DNA from: Anabas testudineus
Lineage: Eukaryota > Chordata > Actinopteri > Anabantiformes > Anabantidae
Direction: 5' to 3'
Assembly (NCBI RefSeq): GCF_900324465.2
Contig: NC_046616.1
Coordinates: 11,868,547 to 11,932,546, forward strand
Length of the DNA: 64,000 nucleotides
Under the pieces are notes generated by a model. That model worked only from the letters and a program-made list of their open reading frames with translations. It did no database searches and was not told the DNA's origin. This document shows positions 50,601-63,865 of this stretch, piece by piece. The position numbers were made by a program, and so were the translations under genes. How positions within the stretch are numbered: position 1 is the stretch's first letter; the number at the start of each line of letters is the position of its first letter.

Positions 50601-51540
50601 TATGTTATAAATTGCATTACTTGTACAAAGCAAATAATTGTATGCATTTAAATCTTCCACTTTTGTCTTTAGGTGTGTGTTATTTACCGGTGCACTGTCA
50701 CTTTGTAGACAAATCAATGGTGGTTTGAGTTGCATTAGGTTTTCTATTTTAGTCATGTGTGCTACTTGTTCCTGCCAGGGAGTTGTTTGTCAAATAGTGA
50801 AGAGAAATGCTTTACAGAAATTACCATCGAGTCAAAAAAAACATTAGTAAAATATCTTGGTCAGAGCCCTCGCTCTTTAAAAGAGAAAAAACTGAATTAT
50901 TTTATATTTTCATACAGTGTTATTATGTCAGATGCAGCAACCTTTTAATTACAAATGCCCCAGTTTGGAATTTCCAGCTTCCAGTACAGTAAAGCTGCTC
51001 ACAATCTGCATTTTATCTTTTCTAGTCCACATTAATTAATAGCGAGTAAGACCCTTAAAGCCACTGTCTCTAGTGGCAATTTGCTATAAGGTTTTTACAA
51101 CTCAGTGTTGGGGAACCAACAGCTGGCATGGAGGCTGGATGAACATGAGCTTTAAGTGCATTTTGTCTTTCTCCCCCAGTAGTAGCTGTCATCGTGCAGT
51201 CATGAGTCTCCTGCATGCAACTTCTAAGAGGTTAAAACCTCCCATTCCCTCCTGCTGCTTGTTTCTTATCCCCGTTCATCTCTTTTGCAATTGATCGGTG
51301 CTGCTGGACCACTGAAGGACTCAGCTCCAGTGGGGAAGAGTTAACTGATTACAAAGCACATACACACCTCGTTGCTGCAAAACTCTCTTCCATAGTGCTC
51401 GTTGCTTTACCACTGTTGTAAAATAAAGACCCTGAAGAACAGATCAGCATTCACAGCTGTGCTGCTATAGTCTCTTTTTTTTTACATTGTTATTACATTC
51501 ATATCATTCAGTCACTGTCTGTTTAAACATACAAACAGTT
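41700..51540. other. Gene-poor spacer between mmp9 and adora1
   Basis: Ten kilobases of AT-rich DNA without a recognisable gene, RNA gene or intact element. The only exon-like segment is 44450-44565, listed separately. Scattered frames of 60-130 codons have no family signature and no splice context. Confidence 0.6.
44450..44565 (+). other. Orphan exon-like segment
   Basis: 116 bases between an acceptor-like TTGTATAG and a donor-like CAG|GTACTT. They are open in one frame with balanced composition (begins AFYDDWIVYSVVDHKDC, ends VDEMLPHHHDQ) and join phase 2 to phase 0. It stands out from the AT-rich surroundings, but I do not recognise the protein and found no partner exon. It may be an isolated exon of an unseen gene, an exon relic or chance. 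Confidence 0.25.
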
Positions 51541-51563
51541 TTACAGTAGTAAGATGAACCTGC

Positions 51564-51569
51564 TTTATT
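51564..51569 (-). promoter_or_regulatory. Candidate adora1 poly(A) signal
   Basis: TTTATT on the plus strand (AATAAA on minus), about 500 bases after the adora1 stop. Confidence 0.45.
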
Positions 51570-52065
51570 GAATGTATAAACTCATTCTATAGCAAGTTAA
51601 AATGTTTAATAATCTGATACTGACCAACCACGATAACTTATATTGCACATCTTGCAGTGTTCACACCAACTGTTTTACCATTATGAACAAAACAGTTAAA
51701 GCTTAATGTATCCAGTCTCTTACTAAGATAAACACACAGTCATTGTTTAAAAGGCTTCCATTATTGGATCTGTAGATACCCTTTTTGCCTTATATCTTCG
51801 ACCAAACCTTCAGGAAATCCACTCCTCCTGAGTAAAGATAAATCATCTTCCAGTATTTATAAGTTGCTCCAGTTACTACACCACTGTAGCACTTTGTAGC
51901 AATTCATGCTCCTCATTAGAATACATTCAAATAAGGAGCGAGCCCATGCTTGTGCACCACTTTCCCAGCCAGAAATCAGCTCCATCTCTTGGCTTAGACT
52001 GGATTCTTCTCCAGTAAGGGCGGATGTTCTATAGGTTGTTGCTCTAGTTCGGTCCTGTGGTCCTG

Positions 52066-54859
52066 CTACTGCTCAGGTGAAGGCGGCTGCTGTTGTGCAG
52101 GATCAAATTTAAAATTTTCCTTTTGAGGGGCCTGCGGTAGTGTCGCCTGCTGTGGTTCTAGATTGGGCATCTCTTTTCTGTCGCTGGGCTGAATCTCCAG
52201 AGGTGGTGCGTCCTTGCAGCAGAAGTACTGCTGCCAGATTTTCTGGAAGGCTGTGCGGAACTTCTTAATGCGGAAAGCATAGACAATTGGGTTGACAGCT
52301 GAGTTACCGTGGGTGAGGAGGATGGCAATGTAGAGGAGGACGATGGGTTTCTTGCACTCAGGGCAGAAGAGTGTGATGCAGTTAATGATGTGGAGGGGAA
52401 GCCAGCTGATGGCAAAAAGAAAAAGGACCAGAGCCAAAGATTTAGCAAGATTCAACTCCTTGTCATAGTACTTGTTGGGGTCTGTGTGACTGGTGCTAAA
52501 CTTCTTATTGTTCAGTTGCTTATGAATCATGTAGAAGATCTCTACGTAGATAACCAGCATGAGAAGCAGTGGCGGGAGCACCCAGCCGAAAAAGTTGAAA
52601 TAGACCATGTAGTCCATGCTGATGACGTTCTCGAACTGGCAGGTGATAATGTGGTCAGAGCTGATGGAGCCATTCTGCTGCAGGCGCCCCAGGTTGTTCC
52701 ATCCTAACATGGGTGTGAGCCCTACAATGAAAGCCACCGTCCAGCATATCACCACCGCCAACCCTGCTCGCCGAGGAGTGACCACCCGTTTGTATCTGCA
52801 GGGGAAAACAACACGTTATTGTGTCAGCACTTTCTCTCAAAGCACAGCCTGCACGCTTTGGTTTTTTCTTTCATTTTTCATTTAGCAGAGTCCTTGGCCT
52901 GACAAAAAAAGTGTGATTCAAAGGAGAGAGTTATCAAGGCCCTAGACAGTCTACAAACAGCTCCTTGGAGCACATATTTCCACTTGAACAGGGCCCTTAT
53001 CAGTAAACCTTGCCCTGTGCAGCACTAAAGCTTTTCATGCTTCTTTTGTTCAGGGCTAAACTGAATTAGTTCTTACAATTGGTCCAATATTACCTACTAA
53101 TTTATTACAGTGGTACAGAGAACACAAGCTGCGGCACTACTATAACAGGGTTCACAGGCTTTTTCAATATATATACTGTTTCTAGATAAGAAGCCGAAGG
53201 TAAAGGATGGTAAAAGATACAAGAGGCTCAAAATATCTTATCACTGCTCTCTTGTGAACAAGAAATCACACAGAGTCTGAGCCTGATCTTTGCTTAGAGG
53301 CGGAAATGGAACCGGTTATCTGAACCTGTCACTGTTGGAAAGTGTGCAGTAGCAACGATTGATTACTAATGGTTGATCTTCACAGTGTCTGATGTTGTTA
53401 GTGTAAGGGAAATGTTAGCATTACAATAACCTGACCTTTGCTGAACTTTAGCCTGAAGCAAAACCAGACACTGCAATTTAGCCAGGCTGACACAGGTACC
53501 ATATGTTAGATTAGTATTGACATTTGTGTTAAGTTCAGTCTGTGTCTGAATTGCAGCAAGAAGATTGTGATTTGCAAACTGAGCCTGGGAACCAGTCTAC
53601 TTGAAAGCAATCATGAAATATCAGCTAAATAAATGTGAAACAACAGCATGAACCAAAAAACACAAAGTTAGTTAATCATAGAATTATTATTATTATAGTC
53701 TAATAATTTCTGGGAGAAGATGTATTATGTTGTATTTGTGTTACAAGTAGCTGGAAGGGAGCAAATTCTGATGTAATGATAGCCTGTCAAACTTATTATG
53801 GCAGACCCAAGCTGAAATGCACGATAAAGTGCTCCCATAAGCCTGGGAGACTTGGTGGAGTGTTAGACAGGAGATTAAAGTCTGAGGCTATCACAAACAT
53901 TATAGTCAGACAATAAATTCCCCTCTTCTAGTAAGCTTATCGTTTCAGCCCGCTCCAGCTTTTGTCTCAGCCTGGGATGATAAACCACTGCTGGTCCCGT
54001 GCATCAAGTACAAATACTGAGATTTAACACTGACAGCAAATCAGATGCATTTGGTGTCCCTCTAGAAACACTGAAAAAAATATTATCCTGTGATCTCCGC
54101 TCCCTAAATGTACCAATTCAATCACTGTCAACGCTTGATCCTGAGGACAGAAGGACTAATTAAACTGTAAGTTGATCAGTCATGCTCTGGTAAGCTGTCA
54201 TGTCAGTAGCCTACTACTGAGTCAGATCTATATGCACAAAAAAGGGGACTGAAGGATGGAGACACCCTGTGAAGTGAAACAAGACCCAGGAAATCAATGT
54301 TTAGGAAAGCAGCAGAGGAGCTGTGATGAGTTCTGTGGTGTGAGAGGACGAACAAAGAAGTGCCATCTTGAACATCACTTTCACCATCATCATCATCATC
54401 ATCATCATCAACAACTCGTCATTATCAGTATCATTATCACAGCAGTCACCTGCACTGAGAATTAGCGGATCCATATATCTCCTAATGTTTCCTGCGTGGG
54501 TTGTGAAAAGCTAATTACCTGGTCGGGATCTTGACCCTGAGATAGCGGTCGATTGCGATGGCCAGGAGCGCCAGGATTGAACTTTGCGTCAGCACCAGCA
54601 CCGTGCACGCCACGAGCAGGCAGCTGTAAAAGTGAGTTTGGAGTCCGATGCTGATTGTAATGGCCAAAGGGATGACGAGGGCTCCCACGGCAATGTCCGC
54701 CAGAGCCAGGGAGACAATGAAACAAAACGTGGTGTCTCGCAGCGACTTGTTAATTTTCACCGCCCAAACCACCATCACGTTCCCGATGACAGACGCGACT
54801 GCAATGACCACCTCCATCCCTATGTAGAGCGACTGCGTTGATAAAAGTGCTCCAGACAT
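52066..54859 (-). CDS. adora1: Adenosine receptor A1
   Basis: Seven-helix class A GPCR that couples to Gi/o and lowers cAMP when adenosine binds. Two coding exons: 54859-54519 (341 nt) and 52795-52066 (730 nt), joined within Arg (AG|A) directly after [10 protein letters not shown], the conserved ADORA intron site. Total 356 residues. Visible hallmarks: NVMVVWAVK (TM1), LALADIAVG (TM2), DRYLRVK (DRY motif, TM3), the A1-typical VVTPRRA in loop 2, [10 protein letters not shown] (TM6), [16 protein letters not shown] (TM7 NPxxY). A Cys pair at the start of the tail (FCCKD) is a likely palmitoylation site. The tail is about 30 residues longer than in mammals and rich in Gln/Pro. Teleosts can carry two A1 paralogues, and I cannot say which this is. 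Confidence 0.96.
54384..54411. repeat. (CAT)n microsatellite in the adora1 intron
   Basis: About nine CAT/ATC units, close to the 3' side of exon 1 on the receptor strand. Confidence 0.95.
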
Positions 54860-55539
54860 CCCGGCAGAAGACAGTGTCCCTGATTAGAGTAAGAGAAATT
54901 TCAGAGAAAGCTAACAGAGCGATCCGTGGTAATATTGTTATGATTGGTCACTGTAGTAGTGTCCTACAGAGCTGCGCGTCCTTCACTTTCACCGTGTCCA
55001 CATTCTGCTCGTTATGAGGCTGAAGTTGGAAGAAAAACCCAGTTATTTTGGCGGAAAGAAGCGTGTGAACGAGCGGCATATCCAAGGATGAGGGCTTGTC
55101 CTTTGGAGCAGGTGCTGTGCTCGGGCGGCTGTCGTGCGTCGCTCCAGCTCTGCGCCCGGCGCCTCCACTTGGCTGGATACACCTGCTCATTGTGAGAGCA
55201 GCATCATTCCCATGCGCTGAGAGGGCGCTTTGTGTCCAGCAGGCTGCGATTTTGTCCTTTGCTTTAGCAAAACTAATTTCAGATTTATCCTCGGAAGAAA
55301 AGTGCGCACGGTTGCAGCTCCGGTACGGGCGTGCGATCCCCAACCTACTTCTCCGTCTCCCTCCTTCTGTGAGAACAAGAAAGCGAATTGCTGTGAATAG
55401 CTGTGTGATATTTCTCGCCTTTTTGTCCCGTGCACTGTTTTTGACGAGCTCTTCTTCTCAGTCCATCTGTTTCCTTTGGTGGGTGCAGAAATAAATGCTG
55501 CCGTATCCCACGAAGGGACCGTCCCGAGAAAAGGCAGGT

Positions 55540-55590
55540 AGTGCCGAGGTGAACTGGGCTCACACTCACCTTTTATATAACCACACGCAC
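55540..55590 (-). promoter_or_regulatory. adora1 promoter
   Basis: GGTTATATAAAAGG on the minus strand (about 55582-55569) is a good TATA box, placing transcription start near 55540 and a leader of about 680 bases before the ATG. The leader region (54960-55570) is clearly more GC-rich than its flanks. An intron within the leader is possible. Confidence 0.6.
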
Positions 55591-55599
55591 GCCTTTACT

Positions 55600-58500
55600 A
55601 CAAATGCTAATGGACCTTGCTCTGTTGCCCATTGAACAGGATGTGAGGCAGTGAACTGGCACAGCTGAGGGGAAATAAGACAGATAAAGCTTTTGGAAAT
55701 GGCTGTAATAACTGCAGCATGTTTACAATTCCCTATAAGATAAGGAACTGAGCAAATGGTGATACAATTATGAAAGCAAACAATACCTAGGCTACTACTT
55801 TGGCTTTTCCTCCTTTACCCATTTCATATCATTCAAACGCCTCTCAAAAGCATACATCTTTAATACGCAGGTATTCAGGTCATTCTAAATATAACGTTAC
55901 GCTTGGGTCTCCACTCTGAATCAGCCAAACTAATGAGAAATCTATAACAACAAGACTGGAAGCGCTACGGCTGATTTAGATCTATTGATCAGTGCTTTAA
56001 AAAAAATCTCTGGCATCTGCTTATGAGGTTTGTAAAAAGACTATTTTCTGCTGCAGACTCTGGAGCAGGATGCCAGACTCAGTGAACCTTGAGTTGCTAC
56101 ACGTGAAGGAGTGAATCACAGCACTAATGCTCTCACTGTGAACAAGCAGAGCCAAAGGTTTAAAGGTCAACAACCGAGCCTTGTGCGAGCTCTGACCATG
56201 GCAGGATCTCTATTTTCACATTCAGGCAGGAATCGCTATGCAGACGGGTCGTGAGAGGGTCGTGAGAGGGTCCCAGATGGTGCGATGGCGCTGCATTTAC
56301 TCTGTCAGTAGGCATGTGATTCAAGGTGAAACCAAAACAAAACAGCCAACAATCTGCAGGAGCCCCGCTGAAGACGGTTTCCATCTGTGACTGGTCACAG
56401 TTAGAGGCATCAGTGAGAGGTTTAGAGGTCAGCCAAAATGCACTAAGGGAGGACGAGGCCATATGGTCTCGTTGCAGCGGTTGGCATTTGTGCTTGTTCA
56501 CAGCCAGTGAGATCATCACTGCAACAACATAATGAATAATAACTTCTCGTATCTCTCACAGATTTCCTAAAACAGCTCTGACTTTTTCTTACTATGAAGA
56601 CCTTCCTTTCAATAACCCTGAAGTACTTCAACGACAGGCAGTTCAGTTAGACTAAGTGCCATGTCCACAGAGTCTGGAAATAAACAAGTGCTTCAGGATT
56701 TTGCCATTTGGGGATGTGAACCAGTGAAGTGCTACAAGTTTCGGTTTTATGAGACAGATCCCGTGATCAGAGAAATCCCAGTAGTTACAAAAGACCCATT
56801 TCACATTTCTTTATGAAAAACAAAGCTGCTCAGTTGTGAGTTTAACTTCTTTTAAGAAAACCTCTTCATTATACACATATTATTATATAGTGACACAGAT
56901 TATTTAGTGTCTTCCTCCCCACCGTCTTGAGTTGTGAATTGGGATCAATTGCTCAGTTATTTTAGACAAAGCTTAGGCAATGAACTGTGCTGATTTTCTC
57001 AGTGGACCACTGAACCAAATTGCAACAACATTTATAAATGGACAAAGGCCCTGTGCTGTTGTCCGGGATCCTTTCCAGAAAGCAGTGTAGCCATTTCAAG
57101 CAAGAATGTGACCATTGAGGAATAAGATTGAAGTGTTACTATAAGGGGCTCTCCAGGAAAACGAACACAAGATGGATAGCCTTGGCTCCGTCGCTGAGCG
57201 GATCTTCAATGAAAATCTCAAATAGCACTATGAAAGCATTCAAGCACTCTGGATCCCCTGACAATCTAAAAAGCACCTGGGCAATCTCTAAACTATTACA
57301 GCTGCAGCGAAAGGATTTCACCTCGTGTAATTTACATGGAAACGTTCCACAGAGCACTGCATTGCAGAAAAGGCAAAAGAAAAACCGTGCTCGAGCTTAC
57401 TAATCCCTTACATAGTTTTTCCTTACAGTCATTAACCCAAACAAGCTCGTGTCCTCCACATCATTTATATATAAACATCATAATATTGAAGTTGGATATT
57501 GTAAAATCGTAGTAAACTCTCTTTACAGAGAGTGGACATCAACAAAGATTTAATTGAATCTAACAAGTGACTTGATTGACACAAACACTGCATTTTGGCT
57601 GTAAGCTAGCTGGATTTCTGCTCAGTGACATAACTAGTGCATATTCATGCACTGTCTGTAATTTGGGATTTTCTGTTTACACTTGGAGAAAACAACCTTG
57701 TGGACATACTCATTGTGGTGTAAGAGCTCCTTTCACAGCTGCCAGCTGGCCAACCCACATCATCTCGCCTGCTCCTGACCCACATTGTGCTCAGGATGTC
57801 AACCACTACACCAACTTGAAGCTTGGTTGACAGGGTGAAAATGAAAAATGTCAACAGTTAGGTCTGCACCTCACTGTCGGGTATCATAGAGAAGGCCCTC
57901 CTGCTATCAAAACGGAGATATTTTAATGTGTGAATGTTTCCGTTGAACTTGCTAATGAGCTCTTGCCAAAATAAAACTTTAGGGTCGGTAAAATAATTTT
58001 AATTACGGCATACTTATTGAATCCTTTGTGGAAATTGTTCATGTACCTGTTCATCTGTGGCGGCCTAAATGCTGTTGCCAAGGCTCCTCTAACCTGCCAT
58101 AAATATACTTCTGATGACAGAAAAACACTTATTTTATTGTGTAACATTGTTATTTTGGGAAGAAAAACACATTTGAAATGTAAGTCAAAAGGTCAGAATC
58201 AGTCTTCGTGTAGGAACTGGGTGAAGCTGTAAACTCCTCCAGACAAAGCTAACAAAGCCTATGAGCACCTCTAAAGCCCACTAATTAACGCACTTCATCT
58301 CACGTTCATCCACACCAACATAAAACACAAACGTGTAAAAATAACACGGTTTCATGGGGGCAGTGCTGGATTATTTCTAGGCCAGCCACAGTCACTCCCT
58401 TGAAAACCGCAAACTGTTATTTATACACTTTCTTTGTCCCTACAAAACAAACATACGTAGATCACTGACCTTTAGAAGTGCTATAAGCAGATGTCATTAC

Positions 58501-59529
58501 CTTTACTATTTATATGAGAAAGTAATCTAACATGCAGTGCAGTAATGTTTTATGTTGTTTTGTCTCTTTTTTATGATTTTAACTATGTTTGAAACATTAC
58601 AGGGGATTCCCCAATATATTTTGTTTCTATTAAGTGTGTGTTAAAATGTGAAAAGGAGGCTCCTGCAAGGAGAAAAGCTAAACCCAAACCACAAGCTCTC
58701 TAATGCATCCCTCGGGAGACAGCGTTTCCACGTCATCCAACACCAGCCCCCAAATAAGATTACAGTGCAGAAAATACTGAGCCTCTCCAATATTCCGCAG
58801 TATCTCCCACAGCTTTTCTCTTCATCCATCTACACACAACTGCCTGCAGAAAGAGTCCCTCCCAGCTCAGCTTCTCTAAAAATATCGAGATTAAATTTAT
58901 TATTCACACCTTACGTTTTTATTATTCAGCGAACACTGCCAGCCGTGAGCACTAAAGAACATTTGATTTGGGTGAAAACATTTCAGCTGCGCCCGCAAAT
59001 GGTTTTAGTTTGAAATGTTCTCCAGCAGACCACACATTAACAATGGAATTACATGCAGAGGTATTGTATTGCTGGACAAAAAAAAAAGGATCCATCCACA
59101 TCCTGTTTTCAAAATGAGTAAGTTGGTTTTACTTCGTGATCTGCTCCTCACTGCAATTGTTGATATATATATTTATATATTTATATATATATTTTCATGC
59201 ACTCCTATTACTGCTATATGAAAATATTTAGAAAGTACTCAGAAACCAGCGTGCACACAAACATCACATACTTAAAAATGTATTACTATTACATCAAGGT
59301 CATGGATTTGGGTTAGTTTGTTGTTTGTTGTTTAAATAGATGTGTTGTCAATGACAACCACCCTAATGTTTTGCTCTTTATACGTCCCTAACAGTGGCTG
59401 ATGCTGAAGGCCCCTTAATTATAACATATTCATGTGATGCAGTGTCTGGCCTACTGGTATGCATAGGCATGATAACAACTGATAACGGTCATTTAATGAG
59501 CTGATAACATTTCTAAAAGGGCAGTGGTG
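55600..59529. other. Upstream intergenic DNA of adora1
   Basis: No gene recognised. It contains only short frames without family similarity, an AT-rich simple stretch (59160-59192), and a tiny direct repeat GGGTCGTGAGA near 56247. Distal regulatory elements may be present but cannot be identified without comparison. Confidence 0.5.
59160..59192. repeat. (TA)n-rich simple sequence
   Basis: TATATATATT/TATATATTTATATA run of about 33 bases. Confidence 0.9.
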
Positions 59530-59800
59530 TGGTGTTAGCACTATCCCCTCACATCACAGCTACAAAGACTTGAATGCACATCTTCCAGCCTTGTGCGGGG
59601 GTTTTCTCTGGGTACCCTGACATGTAGTTAGGTTAATGGGTGTATCTAAATTGCCCATAACTGTGACTGTAAGCGTGAATGGTAGTCTGTCTCTGTATGT
59701 CAGCCCTGTGATAGGCTCGTGGTCTGTCCAGATTGTACCACACCTCATGCGCAATGACTGCTGGGATTGGCTCCAGCACCACCATGACCCATAATAGAAA
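59530..59800 (+). repeat. Interspersed repeat, most complete copy in the window
   Basis: The order GCACTATCCCCTCACATCAC, GGGTTTTCTCTGGGTACCCTG, AGGTTAATGGGTG, TAAATTGCCC, GTGAATGGTAGTCTGTCTCT, GTCAGCCCTGTGATAGGCT, TGTCCAGATTGTACC, GGGATTGGCTCCAGCACC matches a very common fish interspersed repeat. Related pieces lie at 10685-10915, 7110-7205 and 20765-20875. No coding content. Confidence 0.8.
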
Positions 59801-62800
59801 AACCAATTAAGATAATAAATGAATAACGCTCCAAAGCTCTGAGTAACATCCCAGAATGTTCACAGCTTATACATTAATAATACTGTCATTATAAATCTAC
59901 CATCAACATTCAAAGCAGAAAATTAGGCTCTTGGAAATCTCTGTGCTATTCGTGCTTATTACTGCATAAACAAGTCTCATGGTATACAATTAAGTCAGTT
60001 TGTATTTAGAGGAAGTGAGTGGAATAGAGATAAACCTGAATATTTATACCTTTGAAAACACAAGTCGACCCTTTTCTTTGAAATCAGACTCTTGTTCATA
60101 TTCACCTCAAAAGTACTGAGCTCTGTCACAGCTCAGCCTATAAAGACAACACAGATGAAACTGGTGCAGAACAGTTACAGGGAGAGAATATAATTAGGTA
60201 GAGGAAGAAGAAAGAGGAATAGATGAGAATAGAGATGAAAGGAAATGGAGGAAGAGGTGGAAAATGTGTGTGGGTTAATGACAAAACTCTGAATTTAATC
60301 CGTTTAAGAGGTGTGGTCAGCCCAGAATCTAATGATTTGATTTGGTCTCTTGTACGTCGAACACGTCTTTTATGTTACACCTGTTGTCAGCCTACTTTGG
60401 TGTGAGGTTCTTTTGAAAAGATGCTTTAGAAAAGCGGCTCCTGATGGGTGAAAGAAAACTAGGTCAAATGTGTAGTTTCGGCTCTGAGGGGGGAAGACGT
60501 TGTGCTGCAGCTCCAGCCTCTTTGATGTTTGGCTTGGTGATTTTGGAGGCTGTCAGGATCCCGTGTTGTAAAAGAAAGACTTAATAATCAAGCCTATAGC
60601 AGGATACATCAAGAAGCTCTATTATTCAGAGTACACAGTCTGCATACTAAAACGTGTGTTTGAATTCTTGATGCTCAAACCAATCATCGTACACCATAAC
60701 ACAATTGGTTTGGGACTGTGAACTGTGTCTAAGTCTATCATGCACAACACTTCGGATGCCACTAATCAGAGTCTGACAGACTGTGGGGAGGGGCGTAGCA
60801 GGCATTTCATCTTCTAATTTATTCTGATTAATCTAACATATGTGCTTCAGCATTTGTCTAATTGTTAATGGCTCATGTCATGCATATGTTCCTGACATGA
60901 TTTTTACCAAATACCACAGAGATCATCCAGTAACTGCTGCCCATGCTGAATTTGTTGACACTGTGACCTTTAGCTTAGTGCTATAGGCCTAACCTTCCAT
61001 TTTTACATTGTCAGTGAAAAATCCCATTGACACCTATTGATGTGGTGACCCCACGGCCTCCTTGGACAGAGATTTTGCTAATCCTGTCAACTGCCAGCAA
61101 TACAGACTGTAGACATGAGAGGATTATTTTTTTCATGGTGTCTGTGCATTAATATCCTGAATAGAAAAGATTTTTTTTACCACAACAGATGCAGGAGTAA
61201 ACATACACATGTTCCAGTTTCCAGTTGAGACGTTTCCTAAGAAAAATGAGAGCAGTCAGTCATTTTGAAAAATCCCTCTGCTGGCTGTAATACATACTGT
61301 TGGTTTTTTTAATCTTGACAAATATGTTTACATGGTGACTCAAGCAGAAACTAATACAGCAACCCTGAAAACATTCTTAATAATAAGTAGTAGTGTTCAG
61401 TTGAAACCGCTTTAGAGACATTTTACTTTATGACCATTTTGGAGGCTGTAGTCTGTGGTGATGTTAAACAGTTTTGAGTCACACTGAGAGGCGTTTCTAC
61501 CACTTAGTCTACTCTCATTGATATAAATATAAATCTACTACTAATTTTCTGTGTGGAGGGGGCATGTGTTCTTTGTAAATCTGTCACACAACTGTGCATG
61601 TGCCCTCTCCCCATAAAACTCAACCCACCACCAACAACCCATAGGGATTTGTTGCTACACAAGAAGATAAACCTTAAGGCCAACATCTGCTCCTCCCACA
61701 GAATAAATGAGGCAGGATACTTTTGGTTCACTGGATGTGTGCTATGTTCACGTGGCGTGCCAGCCTGCATGGCTCGCTGAAGCATTTTCTCTGTTCAACA
61801 CCTCTCAGTCATATGAATCCCCTGACTACAGTGTGCAGCAGTAGCTGTGTGAAAGTATGTGAATCCTCAGAAGCTTTTGAAATATCCAGCACATGCTGTA
61901 AGTAAGTGGGAAAGACAGCATCTTCTTGTTTTTACAGATTCCAGGTGTAACACATGTTCATATATTGTAATAAAAAAAAAAAACATGCACTCATATTGTT
62001 TGATATGAAATAATATTCAGCGTCGGACTCACACTAGAGCTTGGTGCCCACAGTTTACATTTAGGCACCTCAGTAACCAATGTTCTCTATAACACTATTG
62101 GACAGCCTTAGGGATAGAAAATATTGCTGTCTGTAATAGTTCAAAACAAACAACCTCTCAGGGCCAGAACGCAGGGAGGTGAGGTTTGTGCAAATTGTTT
62201 TACCTAAAGACATATTTCTTCCCTGTCGGTTCAAATAGCATGTTCACCCTCTTTGCACTCTGTGAAAGAGAAAATTTATTTTAGGGAGTCCTCTACCACT
62301 TGCCACCCAGAATTCCTTTCAAGCTCTCTGACGCTTGAGAGGACATGTGGTTGTTTATTAATGAGAAAATTCCTGCACTCCATGGCCACCATTTCAATTC
62401 AAGTGCAATAAGGCAAATGAAGGAAATTGCTGGTGGATTCAAAATGATCAAGTACCATTTGGAGAGTGGTGTGTGTGTTTACATGGACAAGAAGGCTAAA
62501 TGTTGGAGTTAAGATGGAAATAATTACAGCATGTTGAATGCATTATTCTTGCTTGTGTGTGGATTCTGGAAAGTGCCAGGCAATAAAAAAGATTTCTGCT
62601 ACTTGAACGCTTCTGCCACTGGGGGAGGGGATACAATCCCAGAGAAATACGATGCATTATTAACATTCAGAAGAAAATGAGTATGGGCACCGCTTTAGTC
62701 TGCCATTTGAACTGTCATGATTAAATTATCAAGGCAATAATCAGTGTAGAGCGCTGTGCCCTGCATCTTTAAACTGAAACTGTTTTCACTGGGTTAAGCT

Positions 62801-63084
62801 TTGATTGGTTTATTGTAAGCAGGGTTTAAAGCTTTTAAATCACACAAGTGTTTAAGTGAGCCGACAGAGTTTTGATGTTAAAGATCAAAGTGAAATACCA
62901 GAGAATAAAATGAAACAATCGTGTAATTGTTGTGAACTTATCTTAACTCTTATCTCACTGATGGTGGATTTCAGCCTTGACCTATTTGTTCTCTGTTCAT
63001 TTATCCATATTACGCATAAGGGTAGATGAACAGTCCTTTTTCCAGGTCTTGGCAGGTTGTTTGGTCCAGGTCCTGTTAATTAAC
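59801..63084. other. Intergenic DNA
   Basis: Unique AT-rich sequence. No exon chain, RNA gene or intact element was found; one A-run lies near 61972. Confidence 0.5.
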
Positions 63085-63865
63085 ATCCTCCTCCGCCCTC
63101 CTTTTAGAGCTTTGAGTAAAGTACTACCAGGACTCTTTCCAGCCTTGAGCATGCAACCAAACTGAGTAACCAGGGTGATGACAAAGAACCAACAGTCATC
63201 CTAAAAGATCCTCAAAAATCCTCTGTAGAGATCTGCCAAAAGATCGACTATCTCAGCAGCACTTCATTAATCAGGCCATTATGGGAGAGTGATTAGAGAG
63301 AAACTGCTTTGAGTAAAACACGCATGGCAGCTCGTTTGGAGTTTGACAAATTTAAAGAACTAAGAGCAGGAGTACAAAGATCCTCCGGTGTGACGACACT
63401 ACAAACATTATGACTTATGAACACCAGACACTGTCCATCACCTGGCTGTTAACACCCCTACAGCGGAGCATGGCGATAGCAGCATCACGCTGTAGGGGAG
63501 TCATCTCAGCGACAGGGACAAGGAGATTGATTAAAATTGAAGGAACGATGATGAAGCCAAATACAGAGAATGTGTTAAAGAAGAGAGCTGAAACTGGGGC
63601 AATGGTTCACCTTTCAGCTCCTACAGACAGCTAAATGCTGAAATGGCTTGAATGGCCAGCCAAAGGCCAAACTCAAACCCTATAAAACATCTGTGAAAAC
63701 AAAACCCTGAAGACGGCCGTTCACACTGGTTTCCCAAGAGAGAATCTCTCAGGAACAATAGGACAAAGTGCCTCAATATAGCATCACGGTACCTGATAGT
63801 AAGGCCCGATTGCTGAATAAAGTTTGTTATTACCCTGAATATTTTCTGAAGCCACTGTATTTTTT
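63085..63865 (+). mobile_element. Tc1-like DNA transposon relic
   Basis: The sequence tracks a widespread fish Tc1 transposase in order: TACCAGGACTCTTTCC, AAACTGAGTAACC, CTCTGTAGAGA, GCAGCACTTCATTAATCAGG, CATGGCAGCTCG.TTGGAGTTTG, CATCACCTGGCTGTTAACACC, GCAGCATCACGCTGTAGGGG, AAATACAGAGAA, ACTGGGGCAATGGTTCACCT. It ends in a CTGAAGCCACTGTA-like terminus near 63860. Many substitutions, indels and a missing C-terminal third show it is long dead. Confidence 0.85.

Noticed and set aside
54960-55495. Overlapping open frames in the adora1 leader region
   Set aside because: GC-rich leader DNA has few stops; frames on both strands are similar in length and show no homology.
56160-56519. 119-codon minus-strand frame upstream of adora1
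   Set aside because: No domain, signal peptide or splice support, and an overlapping plus-strand frame looks equally good; treated as chance.
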